From positions 248,001 to 312,000 of the forward strand of contig NZ_JAEUXI010000002.1 of NCBI RefSeq assembly GCF_016775005.1: a stretch of DNA of 64,000 bases, written 5' to 3'. The stretch's first letter is position 1; each line of letters begins with the position of its first letter. Below, piece by piece: positions 17,910 through 26,506 of the stretch. The notes under the pieces were generated by a model, which was not told where the DNA came from, ran no database searches, and saw only the letters and a list, made by a program, of their open reading frames with translations. The position numbers were made by a program, and so were the translations under genes. Source of the stretch: Streptococcus suis (GTDB lineage: Bacteria > Bacillota > Bacilli > Lactobacillales > Streptococcaceae).

Positions 17910-18893
17910 CTATTCTTCTTCTGGATAAACCAAGCCCCATTCTTTTCGGAGTTGGGTCATGATCTCCATGACATCTTGGGTAAATACTAGGTGCATAGTG
18001 TTTTCGATGCCTGCGACAGCTTTTTCCATATCCGCCACTTCATAAGAAAGAGCCTTGGCCGTATCGCCCGCTTCGATTACCTCTTGGCTACCGTCTTCAG
18101 TATAGGTAATGACTGCTTTCTGACCACGAGGGTACTCGTAAAGCTCGATGTAGCCCTTGTCGTAGGCAATGGTGCCCCGTTTTGGCTGTTTGGCATGGAG
18201 GGTCAGGGCGATGGTCGCCATTTCTCCTGCATCATTGCTGAGCAAAATCCCTACCTGCTCGTCCACACCTGTCGGAGCTAATTTGACCTGGGACAAGACC
18301 TGGCTAGGCTTTTCCGTCATAAACCAACGGACAAAGGACAGGGCGTAGACACCAATATCCAAGAGGGCTCCGCCTGCCAAGTTTTTATTGAAAAAGCGGT
18401 TGGACATGTCGTATTCCTTGTAGCTACCAAAGTTCATCTGGATCATCTTCAATGCACCCAGTTTGCCACTGGCAACGACTTCATGCAGCTTACGGTAAAT
18501 AGGCATATGGAAAATGGTCATGGCTTCTGCCAAGATGACCTGGTTTTCCTCTGCCAGTTGAATGGCTTCTGCTAATTCTTCTGAATTAAGCGTAATAGAC
18601 TTTTCACAGAGAACATGTTTGCCCGCTTTCAAGGCCTTACGGAGGTAATGAATATGGGTATTGTGAGGCGTAGAAATATAGATAATATCCACTTCAGGAT
18701 CCTCAAACACTTCATCGATTTCTCTATAAACTTTCTCGATGCCATATTTTTGCGCAAATTCCACACCCTTATCATAGGTACGGTTGGCTACAGAGTAGAG
18801 GTTGCCCCCCATAGCCTGCAAAGCCTGAACCAATTCATTGGCGATAACACCTGTTCCCAGAGTCGCCCAGCGAAAGTTCACTTCTTGTCCCAT
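17910..18893 (-). CDS. Gfo/Idh/MocA-family NAD(P)-dependent oxidoreductase
   Basis: A 327-residue cytoplasmic dehydrogenase. The N-terminal Rossmann fold (ATLGTGVIANELVQAL, about residues 11-26) is followed by the conserved EKS motif (LCEKSITL, about 96-103) and a C-terminal substrate domain with GGALLDIGVYAL near 173. The family oxidises sugars or cyclitols; the substrate cannot be told from sequence. It appears monocistronic, with a terminator after it and divergent rnhC before it. Confidence 0.88.
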   Translation of the reverse strand: MGQEVNFRWATLGTGVIANELVQALQAMGGNLYSVANRTYDKGVEFAQKYGIEKVYREIDEVFEDPEVDIIYISTPHNTHIHYLRKALKAGKHVLCEKSITLNSEELAEAIQLAEENQVILAEAMTIFHMPIYRKLHEVVASGKLGALKMIQMNFGSYKEYDMSNRFFNKNLAGGALLDIGVYALSFVRWFMTEKPSQVLSQVKLAPTGVDEQVGILLSNDAGEMATIALTLHAKQPKRGTIAYDKGYIELYEYPRGQKAVITYTEDGSQEVIEAGDTAKALSYEVADMEKAVAGIENTMHLVFTQDVMEIMTQLRKEWGLVYPEEE

Positions 18894-18969
18894 CCCAAAT
18901 CTCCTTTACTTTTGCTTCTTCTACTATAGCAAAAACTAAGGTTTTCTGCACACTCTAACCAGCATTTGT

Positions 18970-18986
18970 GATACAATAAAAACATG
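18970..18986 (+). promoter_or_regulatory. Extended -10 promoter at the rnhC start, predicting a leaderless mRNA
   Basis: TG-A-TACAAT (TACAAT at 18972-18977) ends 6 nt before the rnhC ATG, so the expected start site falls on the A of ATG. No Shine-Dalgarno is visible. Nearly the same sequence precedes the flavoprotein gene at 54120. Confidence 0.65.
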
Positions 18987-19874
18987 AATACAGTCGTAAT
19001 AAAGGTCTCTCCACAGGAAGCGACCAAGATGGCCAGTCACTACGCTGCTTATCAGGCACCCAGTAAAAATCCCTATATCACCGCCTTTTTCAAACTGAAT
19101 GGAGCCAGCCTCTCCATCTATACTTCTGGAAAGGTCGTTTTCCAAGGGGAAAAAGCAGAGCAGGAAGCAAGTCACTGGGGTTATAAACCAGAAAGCTCTG
19201 GACAGACGACCAGTCCTGGTCAAGACCTGCCCATGATTGGAACAGATGAGGTTGGAAACGGGTCTTATTTTGGAGGTTTGGCAGTCGTTGCTAGTTTTGT
19301 CCGCCTAGAAGACCATGCCTTTCTCAAGTCGCTTGGGGTGGATGATTCCAAGAAAATGACAGACCAGAAAATCTGCCAAATCGCCCCTCTCTTAAAAGAG
19401 AAAATCCTCCACCAAGCTCTGCTATTGTCACCGAAAAAATACAACGAAGTCATCGAACAGGGCTATAATGCAGTATCTATCAAGGTCGCCCTACACAATC
19501 AGGCTATTTTCCTCCTCTTGCAAAAGGGTGTCCAGCCTGAGAAGATTGTCATTGACGCCTTCACTTCCAGTCAAAATTATCAAAAGTACTTGAAGAAGGA
19601 AGCCAACCAATTTGCCAACCCCGTCACTCTAGAAGAAAAGGCTGAGGGCAAGTATCTGGCTGTGGCAGTATCTTCTATTATTGCTAGAGCTATGTTTTTA
19701 GAAAATCTTGTCCAGCTTGGTCAACTAGTTGGGATGAATCTGCCATCAGGAGCTGGAAGCAAGTCAGACCAAGTCGCAGCCAGCATCTTAAAAGACTATG
19801 GCATGGCAGGACTCAACCAAACTGCCAAACTCCACTTTGCCAATACACAGAAAGCACAAAAATTAGTGAAATGA
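18984..19874 (+). CDS. rnhC: Ribonuclease HIII
   Basis: A 296-residue enzyme that cuts RNA in RNA-DNA hybrids. An N-terminal TBP-like substrate-binding domain (about 1-80) precedes the RNase H fold with the catalytic start [13 protein letters not shown] (about 90-102) and later Asp residues (VIDAFTSS). The length is typical. It leads an apparent rnhC-lepB-recD2 cluster (13 bp to lepB). In many streptococci rnhC is divergent from zapA; here the two are separated. Confidence 0.95.
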   Translation: MNTVVIKVSPQEATKMASHYAAYQAPSKNPYITAFFKLNGASLSIYTSGKVVFQGEKAEQEASHWGYKPESSGQTTSPGQDLPMIGTDEVGNGSYFGGLAVVASFVRLEDHAFLKSLGVDDSKKMTDQKICQIAPLLKEKILHQALLLSPKKYNEVIEQGYNAVSIKVALHNQAIFLLLQKGVQPEKIVIDAFTSSQNYQKYLKKEANQFANPVTLEEKAEGKYLAVAVSSIIARAMFLENLVQLGQLVGMNLPSGAGSKSDQVAASILKDYGMAGLNQTAKLHFANTQKAQKLVK

Positions 19875-19887
19875 GGAAATCGTTGAA

Positions 19888-20499
19888 ATGAAAAAAATGT
19901 CATTTGCAGGCTTTTTAGCAGAATGGGGACTCTTTACCCTTTTTATCGTCGGTTTTATCTTGAGCCGTCTCTATATTTGGAGCCCGGTGACAGTTGACGG
20001 CCACTCCATGGACCCGACACTTCTGGATCAAGAGCATTTGATCATGGTACGGACAACTAGCATTCAACGTTTTGATGTGGTTGTAGCTAGTGAGACAGAT
20101 ACCAATGGCAAGGAAAAACTGATTGTCAAACGGGTCATCGGGATGCCAGGCGACACCATCCGCTATGAAAATGATGTCCTCTACATCAACGACCAAGAAG
20201 TGGATGAGCCTTACTTGGACCAGTACTTGGCAGCTTACAGCCAAGACAAGCTCCAGTCCGTTTACTCTTATAACGCGAATTTTCAAACCCTCGCTCTTGA
20301 ATCGACAGCCTTTACCATGGATGCCAACAAGTACGCGAGCTTTACCATCCAAGTCCCTGAAAACCAATATTTCTTGCTAGGGGATGACCGTCTGGTATCA
20401 CAGGATAGCCGTCATGTGGGCACCTTCTCTGCTGACCAGATCGAAGGGGAAATCAAGCTACGCATCTGGCCATTCAACCGAATTGGTACCGTTCAGTAA
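19888..20499 (+). CDS. lepB: Signal peptidase I
   Basis: A 203-residue type I signal peptidase that removes signal peptides at the outer face of the membrane. One N-terminal membrane segment (about 12-32) precedes the catalytic serine in GHSMDPTL (about 44-51) and the general-base lysine in VKRVIGMPGD (about 83-92); GDDRLVSQDSRH is the third conserved box. It is 13 bp downstream of rnhC, with a terminator hairpin after it. Confidence 0.95.
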   Translation: MKKMSFAGFLAEWGLFTLFIVGFILSRLYIWSPVTVDGHSMDPTLLDQEHLIMVRTTSIQRFDVVVASETDTNGKEKLIVKRVIGMPGDTIRYENDVLYINDQEVDEPYLDQYLAAYSQDKLQSVYSYNANFQTLALESTAFTMDANKYASFTIQVPENQYFLLGDDRLVSQDSRHVGTFSADQIEGEIKLRIWPFNRIGTVQ

Positions 20500-20525
20500 T
20501 CACAAGTTCGCTTGTGATTTTTTCG
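20498..20525 (+). terminator. Terminator between lepB and recD2
   Basis: AATCACAAG / CTTGTGATT with a TTCG loop and a T-run; it starts on the lepB stop codon. Confidence 0.8.
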
Positions 20526-20537
20526 TAAGGAAAGACT

Positions 20538-23030
20538 ATGACAGAATACTATTTCACCGGAAGCATCGACCGAATCATTTTTGAAAATCCGGCAAACTTT
20601 TATAAAATCCTTCTCTTGGAAATTGATGAAACCGACGCTGACTATGATGATTATGAGATCATTGTCACAGGAACCATGGCAGATGTCATCGAGGGAGAAG
20701 ACTATCGTTTCTATGGCAATCTAGTCACCCATCCCAAATACGGCCAGCAGCTTCAAATCTCTCGCTACGAACGTAGCAAGCCTACTTCTGCTGGTTTGGT
20801 CAAGTATTTCTCTAGCGACCATTTCAAGGGAATCGGGCGCAAAACGGCAGAGAAAATCGTCCAACTCTATGGAGAAGATACCATTGACAAGATTTTGGCA
20901 GAGCCTGAAAAACTAACCCAAATCAGCGGACTATCGACTGCCAACCGCCAAGCCTTCCTAGAAAAACTCCGTCTCAATTATGGCACCGAGATGATTCTCT
21001 CACGCTTAGCAGAATACGGCATCCCAAACAAGCTGGCCTTCCAAATCCATGAAATCTACAAGGAAAAGACCCTTTCTGTCCTTGAAGAAAATCCCTACCA
21101 GCTGGTTGAAGATGTACAAGGGATGGGCTTTACCCTGGCTGACCGAATGGCAGAGAACCTGGGTATCGATAGCCAGTCTCCCCAGCGCTACCGGGCAGGC
21201 TTGCTCTACACCCTCTTACAGCAATCCCTAGAGAGCGGAGACACCTATATCGAAGCACGCGCGCTCCTAGAACATAGCTTAGACCTGCTCGAAGCAGCTC
21301 GTCCAACAGAATTGGACCCCGCGGCCCTTGCCCAGGAAATCACCAATCTCCTTCAAGAAGGAAAAATCCAGCAAGCAGGGACCAAACTCTTTGACAATAG
21401 CCTCTATTTTGCAGAAGAAGGCATCCATAAAAACCTCCACCGCCTACTGACCAAGTCTTCTACCAAGACCTTTTCGAGAGAAGAGATTGATCTAGCCATC
21501 AAGGAATTTGAAGAGATGGCCAAGATCCAGTATGATACCATCCAAAAGGATGCCATTCGTCAAGTCATCAGCCACCCCGTCTTTATTTTAACAGGGGGAC
21601 CAGGGACAGGAAAAACAACGGTTATCAATGGAATTATCGCTGTCTATGCCATCTTACACCAAATTGATTTGACCCAAAAACGGGAAGACTCCCCCATCTT
21701 ACTGGCTGCTCCAACAGGTCGGGCTGCCAGACGGATGAACGAGTTAACAGGCTTACCGGCAGCAACCATCCACCGCCACCTCGGCTTAGTAGAAGGCCAA
21801 GAAGAGACCTACCGTGACGACTATCTAGATGCTGAATTCATCATCATCGATGAGTTTTCTATGGTGGATACCTGGCTGGCCAACCAGCTCTTTCAAAACA
21901 TCTCCTCGAATACCCAAGTGCTGATTGTGGGTGATGCCGAACAACTCCCTTCTGTCAGTCCTGGCCAGGTCCTTGCCGACCTCCTAAAGATTGAACAGCT
22001 ACCCAGCATCACCCTGGAACGGATTTACCGTCAGTCAGATGATTCTACCATCGTCACCCTAGCCAGCCACATCCGCCAAGGAGCCCTACCGCCAGACTTC
22101 CGGGAAAAGAAACCAGACAGGTCCTACTTCGAAGCCAGCAACCAGCAGATTCCTGCTATGATTGAACGGATTGTCAGCGCAGCCGTCAAATCGGGCATCC
22201 CAGCCTCGGAGGTGCAGATTTTGGCCCCCATGTACAAGGGGGCTGCAGGTATTGACCAGCTCAACACCATCACTCAAGCCTTGCTCAATCCCAAGGAAGA
22301 AGGCACACTTGAATTCCTCCACAATGACCAAGCATTTCGCCAAGGAGACCGCGTCATCCACCTTGTCAACGATGCCGAAGCCAACGTCTTCAACGGAGAT
22401 TTGGGCTACATCACCGACCTCTTACCCGCTAAGTATACCGACTCCAAGCAGGATGAACTGACCATCAACTTCGACGGCAACGAGGTCACTTACCCACGAA
22501 ATGAATGGTATAAAATCAGCCTAGCCTATGCCATGTCCATTCACAAGTCCCAAGGGAGTGAATTTCAAGTAGTCATTCTGCCCCTGACCCGTTCCAGCAG
22601 CCGGATGCTCCAGCGCAACCTCCTCTACACGGCCATCACCCGCTCAAAGAGTAAATTGATTCTCCTCGGTGAAAGCAGCGCCTACCAGATTGCTGTTCAA
22701 AACGCCGGTACGATCCGAAAAACCTATCTGGTCCCTCGTTTCCAAGGGGAAAAAGCAGAGCAGGAAAGCAAAGATAGCCTGGCAGAGTTGAAAGAAAGCC
22801 CAACTAGTCCAGCTAGCCAACCCACAATAACAAGCCCATCCTTATCCCAAACAGCCACAGATTCACAGACAAGGGATCGTCAACAACTGACCCTTCTAGA
22901 ACAAGAAGAGCCAGAAAGGACAAGCACCCACCCTAAAGAATACATTCTGACGGTGGACAACCTGCTAACCATCGACCCTATGATTGGCATTCGAGAGGCA
23001 GATATAGAGGAATTTTTCAAAAATAGATAA
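20538..23030 (+). CDS. recD2: ATP-dependent 5'-3' DNA helicase RecD2
   Basis: An 830-residue SF1B helicase acting in DNA repair without RecBC. An N-terminal OB-like region and helix-hairpin-helix motifs (FKGIGRKTAEKI, about 97-108) precede the Walker A GGPGTGKTTV (about 353-362), DEF (Walker B), and motif VI region (SIHKSQGSEF). The C-terminal 90 residues are low-complexity, and include FQGEKAEQE, encoded by a 28-bp sequence identical to one in rnhC. The start has an AAGGAAAG Shine-Dalgarno. Confidence 0.94.
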   Translation: MTEYYFTGSIDRIIFENPANFYKILLLEIDETDADYDDYEIIVTGTMADVIEGEDYRFYGNLVTHPKYGQQLQISRYERSKPTSAGLVKYFSSDHFKGIGRKTAEKIVQLYGEDTIDKILAEPEKLTQISGLSTANRQAFLEKLRLNYGTEMILSRLAEYGIPNKLAFQIHEIYKEKTLSVLEENPYQLVEDVQGMGFTLADRMAENLGIDSQSPQRYRAGLLYTLLQQSLESGDTYIEARALLEHSLDLLEAARPTELDPAALAQEITNLLQEGKIQQAGTKLFDNSLYFAEEGIHKNLHRLLTKSSTKTFSREEIDLAIKEFEEMAKIQYDTIQKDAIRQVISHPVFILTGGPGTGKTTVINGIIAVYAILHQIDLTQKREDSPILLAAPTGRAARRMNELTGLPAATIHRHLGLVEGQEETYRDDYLDAEFIIIDEFSMVDTWLANQLFQNISSNTQVLIVGDAEQLPSVSPGQVLADLLKIEQLPSITLERIYRQSDDSTIVTLASHIRQGALPPDFREKKPDRSYFEASNQQIPAMIERIVSAAVKSGIPASEVQILAPMYKGAAGIDQLNTITQALLNPKEEGTLEFLHNDQAFRQGDRVIHLVNDAEANVFNGDLGYITDLLPAKYTDSKQDELTINFDGNEVTYPRNEWYKISLAYAMSIHKSQGSEFQVVILPLTRSSSRMLQRNLLYTAITRSKSKLILLGESSAYQIAVQNAGTIRKTYLVPRFQGEKAEQESKDSLAELKESPTSPASQPTITSPSLSQTATDSQTRDRQQLTLLEQEEPERTSTHPKEYILTVDNLLTIDPMIGIREADIEEFFKNR

Positions 23031-23046
23031 CAAATAAATTTCTTTT

Positions 23047-23073
23047 GTTACAAATATATTACAAATATTACAA
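23047..23073 (-). promoter_or_regulatory. Candidate WalR (VicR) binding site before the lipoprotein gene
   Basis: On the minus strand TGTAAT-N5-TGTAAC (23063-23047) fits TGTWAH-N5-TGTWAH, with a third TGTAAT beside it (to 23073). It lies about 17 bp upstream of the -35, with the same relative orientation as at the GH20 promoter. Confidence 0.55.
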
Positions 23074-23080
23074 AAATGTG

Positions 23081-23109
23081 TTGACGATGCATTGTTTTCC
23101 TGATATACT
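23081..23109 (+). promoter_or_regulatory. Promoter of the lipoprotein gene
   Basis: TTGACG (23081-23086), 17-bp spacer, TATACT (23104-23109), about 25 bp before the start codon. Confidence 0.85.
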
Positions 23110-23134
23110 TTATCTATATTTGGAGGTAATGAAA

Positions 23135-23812
23135 ATGAAAAAGACTACAATGAACGCTCTCATCCTACTAGCTGCTAGTTGCTTATTGGTAGCCTGCTCA
23201 TCAAAAAAACAAGAAAGTCAGACAACTCAATCAAGCACTACACAAACCAGCACTAGCTCAACAACCGTTTCCAGCTTAACGGAAACGACGACATCAAGCA
23301 GCGTTTCAACAGAAACAAGTCAACAGAATCAAGAAAGCCAAAGCTCACAGGGAGTTGAGAGTCTTGTAAGTAGCACAACAACCCATAGTCAACTCCTTAC
23401 CCTACCAGCAACCAGTATCCCTAATGACTTAGTGGGAACATGGCAAGGAAGTAGCCAACAAGCTCGTCAAATTGATATGGTCGTTACTGCCGATGGCACC
23501 GTTACCGTAACAAACGACTTCCGTCAAAATGAAAATCAGGATGCAAATGGACTAGTCCAGACCTTTACTGCAAAAATTTCTGACCTTGTCGAGTACAAGC
23601 CTAATCATTTCATCATTCGGAATGCGGAGAGTGACATAGCAGCTCTTCTCCCAGGCATGACTGGACTCGGTGGGCGGATTACACCTGGATTTATTTTGGA
23701 AAACAGTCAGTATAAGGTCATCTTGTGGGGAAATCCTATTGACAGTTCAGAGGCAGTATATGACTTAGAAACAGAACCAACTATTCACGTCACGCTCAAT
23801 AAGTTAGACTAG
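23135..23812 (+). CDS. Serine/threonine-rich lipoprotein of unknown function
   Basis: A 225-residue exported lipoprotein. The signal peptide MKKTTMNALILLAASCLLVACSS has the lipobox LVAC, with the lipidated Cys near residue 21. A Ser/Thr/Gln-rich linker (about 25-90) leads to a C-terminal domain (about 95-225) starting PNDLVGTWQGSS, a pattern seen in streptococcal lipoproteins of unknown role. I chose the ATG at 23135 because GGAGGT is 8 bp upstream; 23129 is too close. The WalR-like site and promoter suggest control as part of envelope homeostasis. Confidence 0.8.
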   Translation: MKKTTMNALILLAASCLLVACSSKKQESQTTQSSTTQTSTSSTTVSSLTETTTSSSVSTETSQQNQESQSSQGVESLVSSTTTHSQLLTLPATSIPNDLVGTWQGSSQQARQIDMVVTADGTVTVTNDFRQNENQDANGLVQTFTAKISDLVEYKPNHFIIRNAESDIAALLPGMTGLGGRITPGFILENSQYKVILWGNPIDSSEAVYDLETEPTIHVTLNKLD

Positions 23813-23932
23813 AGATTCGCTACATCTTGCTGGCTTATCTGAACAATCGAGTGCATGTAAAATTTATCATGAGCAACATATCGTTATTCTATGTCCCAAA
23901 AAGAATAATCCTATAAAGTACTCACTATATAA

Positions 23933-23966
23933 AAAGACTAGGTCGCCAATGGACCTAGTCTTCTTT
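23933..23966. terminator. Bidirectional terminator
   Basis: AAGACTAGGTC / GACCTAGTCTT stem, A-run on one side and T-rich on the other, between the convergent lipoprotein and serine hydrolase genes. Confidence 0.85.
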
Positions 23967-23984
23967 CATTTTCTTCTTTTCTAT

Positions 23985-25346
23985 TTAGATTGGATAATGG
24001 CCTACCATAGCCTTCTTGGCAGGATTCATATTGATTCGGTGCCACTGATTGATGACATAGGCAAGAGCAACGACCTGGTTGTAGCCAAATCCATCAATTT
24101 CCAGATCATCTTCTGAGGCTCCACCAAAGTTTGCCGTATAAAGGGCAATGCTATATGGCGTTTCCTCCATCACGATGGCATCGATATTCAATGCTTCCCT
24201 GACATAACCTGGTTTTTGATAGACGGTCACACCGTGAACGTATTCTTCATACCACTCTCCAGGAAAAGCTAAATCTAGATAAAGCAACAGGTCGGCATAC
24301 TTGTTTCGATGATTGTAGAGGTAGTCCAAGACCTGGCTGTAATAACTACTAGTTGTCTTGTTTCCTTCTAGCGAAAACGTTGGAATATCAGGATTTTTGG
24401 ATTGGCCGTAGCGTCCAAACATACCATAGGCGGCAACCATCCCTCCGATTCGCTCTGATAAGGCATAGGCTGGCGTATTTTCCGACACAACAATGGATCC
24501 ATATTGCATATCTGCGATGGTCATTTTGCCATTATAATTGGCGACATAGGCATCGTGTTCAGGTTTGTATTCGTAAGGTGTTGAGGTGATATCATAGGCC
24601 TCCGTTTCCGATACTCCCCCCTTTTCTATAGCATCCACAACCAGCATATTCAGGGGGAGTTTGTAGGTAGACCCCGCTGTCATCGGCTGGGTGTCGTTCA
24701 TAGAAAAGACCTCATTGGTTTGGAGGTTTTTATAGGTAAAGGCCACCTGAGAGGAATCCAACCCCTGTTCTGCTAGAAAGGCTTGGACTGTCTCTTCCAA
24801 ACTCAAATGAACATAATCGTAGTAGAGATAGAGACTATCCATATAAGCCAAATCTTCTTGCAGAGCCAATTCCCGATCTGCTAATGACTTATAGACCGGA
24901 CGGACAGTAGGCTCAGTTTGGGATGTATCTTCTTCTCCATCCGAATCTGTTTCTGCTTGATCCGTCGACGTTTTAATTGTTTGGTCTGAAGGGCTTGCTA
25001 CCTGTTGACCCAACCAGAGGATACTCCCTACTAAGATAAGGGCAAGAAGACCAAGCAAGTAGGGCAAGCGGAACCAATCTTTAACGGAAAAAACTTTTTT
25101 TCGCTTCCGTCTCATTAGACCTTCACTAGATTCAGGCGGAAGGTCTAATGGAACTGCAACCAATTCTTGGTCATTCCTAACCTTATCTTGCTTCCATAAT
25201 TGATCAATGGTTAGATTTGTTCTAGGAAATCGTTTATAAATATGGCTTCGCTTGCGTCTAGTTGGTACCCTTCTTGGGCGTCGTCTTTTAACTGACCTTG
25301 ACCGAGCTTCACGCCTTAATTTTCTTTCATATTTCTCATTTGTCAT
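23985..25346 (-). CDS. Membrane-anchored beta-lactamase-fold serine hydrolase
   Basis: A 453-residue protein with a very basic N-terminus (about residues 1-40, rich in Arg/Lys), one membrane helix (about 92-114), an acidic linker, and an extracellular domain resembling class A beta-lactamases. The SxxK motif is STYK (about 227-230) and an SEN triad like SDN is near 288. A KTG box is not clear (a KPG is present), so the activity may be a penicillin-interacting or esterase-like one rather than resistance. It stands alone, converging on the lipoprotein gene. Confidence 0.78.
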   Translation of the reverse strand: MTNEKYERKLRREARSRSVKRRRPRRVPTRRKRSHIYKRFPRTNLTIDQLWKQDKVRNDQELVAVPLDLPPESSEGLMRRKRKKVFSVKDWFRLPYLLGLLALILVGSILWLGQQVASPSDQTIKTSTDQAETDSDGEEDTSQTEPTVRPVYKSLADRELALQEDLAYMDSLYLYYDYVHLSLEETVQAFLAEQGLDSSQVAFTYKNLQTNEVFSMNDTQPMTAGSTYKLPLNMLVVDAIEKGGVSETEAYDITSTPYEYKPEHDAYVANYNGKMTIADMQYGSIVVSENTPAYALSERIGGMVAAYGMFGRYGQSKNPDIPTFSLEGNKTTSSYYSQVLDYLYNHRNKYADLLLYLDLAFPGEWYEEYVHGVTVYQKPGYVREALNIDAIVMEETPYSIALYTANFGGASEDDLEIDGFGYNQVVALAYVINQWHRINMNPAKKAMVGHYPI

Positions 25347-25451
25347 AACTGTTATAGTATAGCTGATTTCTAGGCGCTAGACAAGTAACTCTACTCACTA
25401 AACAGCCCAACATTCGTTTTGAGCCTATGGTTTTCCTTACATTCAAAACCA

Positions 25452-25480
25452 TCAAAAAGAACCTTCCTAGCGAAGGTTCC
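25452..25480 (-). terminator. Terminator after the sugar ABC operon
   Basis: GAACCTTC / GAAGGTTC hairpin with TTTTTGAT on the minus strand, just after the permease gene. Confidence 0.8.
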
Positions 25481-25498
25481 TGTTCCAAAATGGGTTTT

Positions 25499-26506
25499 TT
25501 ATTTTTTAACAAGGGTTTTCCGAATATCGAGGGCAACAGCAACGATGATGACAATCCCTTGGATAACGTTGGTCATATCTGGTGTCACTCCCAAGTAGGT
25601 CAAGCAGACTTTGAGCAACTCAAAGACGAAAACCCCAAGGAGAATACCCGGTACGGTACCTTGACCTCCGGCAGTTGATACACCACCGATTGTAGCAGAG
25701 GCAATGGCATCCAGCTCATAGCCCATACCGGCACCTGCACCAGCTGAACCTGTTTTAGCAGATAAGAGGAAACCAGCTAAACCGTAGAGCAAACCTGCCA
25801 AGAGGAAAATCTTGATTTTGGAGAAGCGAACATTGACACCTGATACTTCTGCAGCGTTCTCATTACCACCAATTGCATACATGTATTTACCATAGCGGGT
25901 TTTATTATAAAGCACCCACATGGCCAGACCAACTAGGGCTGCAATGATGGTAATATAGGGAATGAAGCCAAATAACTTGCCTTGACCGATTGCCACAAAC
26001 TCATCCTTAAAGGTACCGATTGGTTTGGATTGCGAGTAGATAAGGACAAAACCATAGGTCATAATCTGGGTTCCCAAGGTCGCCAAAAATGGTGGCACGC
26101 TGAGGAAAGAAATAATTGCACCATTAAGCAAACCGAGAAGGGCACCGACAGCTAGGGCTGCCAAAAGTGGTACAAAAATCGGCATGTCTGGTAGGTCTGG
26201 GAAAAATTTTTGGGCAAAGTCTGGTCGCTGCACCAAGGTCGCTGTGATAATAGCAGTCAAGCCCACAATCCGACCAGCGGATAGGTCTGTACCACGAATA
26301 ATCAAGCAGCCTGATACACCCAAGGCAATGATAAAACGAACAGAGGTATTAGCCATGATATTGGCAGCATTTCCAAGGGTAAAGAAATTATCCTGGGTCA
26401 GGCCAGTATATAAAATCATGGCAGCGACAACGATATACATGGAGTTCTTTGTCAAGAAATCTCCTAGATGAAATTGAGATGGTTTATCTGACAGAAGTTT
26501 AGGCAT
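25499..26506 (-). CDS. mglC: Sugar ABC transporter permease (MglC/RbsC type)
   Basis: A 335-residue permease of the BPD-transport-2 family with about eight to ten membrane segments. Conserved stretches include GTDLSAGRIVGLTAI (about 69-83) and GGVSTAGGQGTVPG (about 277-290). It overlaps the ATPase gene by 8 bp and is the last gene of the binding protein-ATPase-permease set. The neighbouring binding protein suggests galactose or methyl-galactoside as substrate. Confidence 0.88.
   Translation of the reverse strand: MPKLLSDKPSQFHLGDFLTKNSMYIVVAAMILYTGLTQDNFFTLGNAANIMANTSVRFIIALGVSGCLIIRGTDLSAGRIVGLTAIITATLVQRPDFAQKFFPDLPDMPIFVPLLAALAVGALLGLLNGAIISFLSVPPFLATLGTQIMTYGFVLIYSQSKPIGTFKDEFVAIGQGKLFGFIPYITIIAALVGLAMWVLYNKTRYGKYMYAIGGNENAAEVSGVNVRFSKIKIFLLAGLLYGLAGFLLSAKTGSAGAGAGMGYELDAIASATIGGVSTAGGQGTVPGILLGVFVFELLKVCLTYLGVTPDMTNVIQGIVIIVAVALDIRKTLVKK

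Noticed and set aside
23985..25346. Antibiotic-resistance beta-lactamase
   Set aside because: The SxxK motif is present, but no secretion-type beta-lactamase signature or clear KTG box; membrane-anchored homologues are common in susceptible streptococci.
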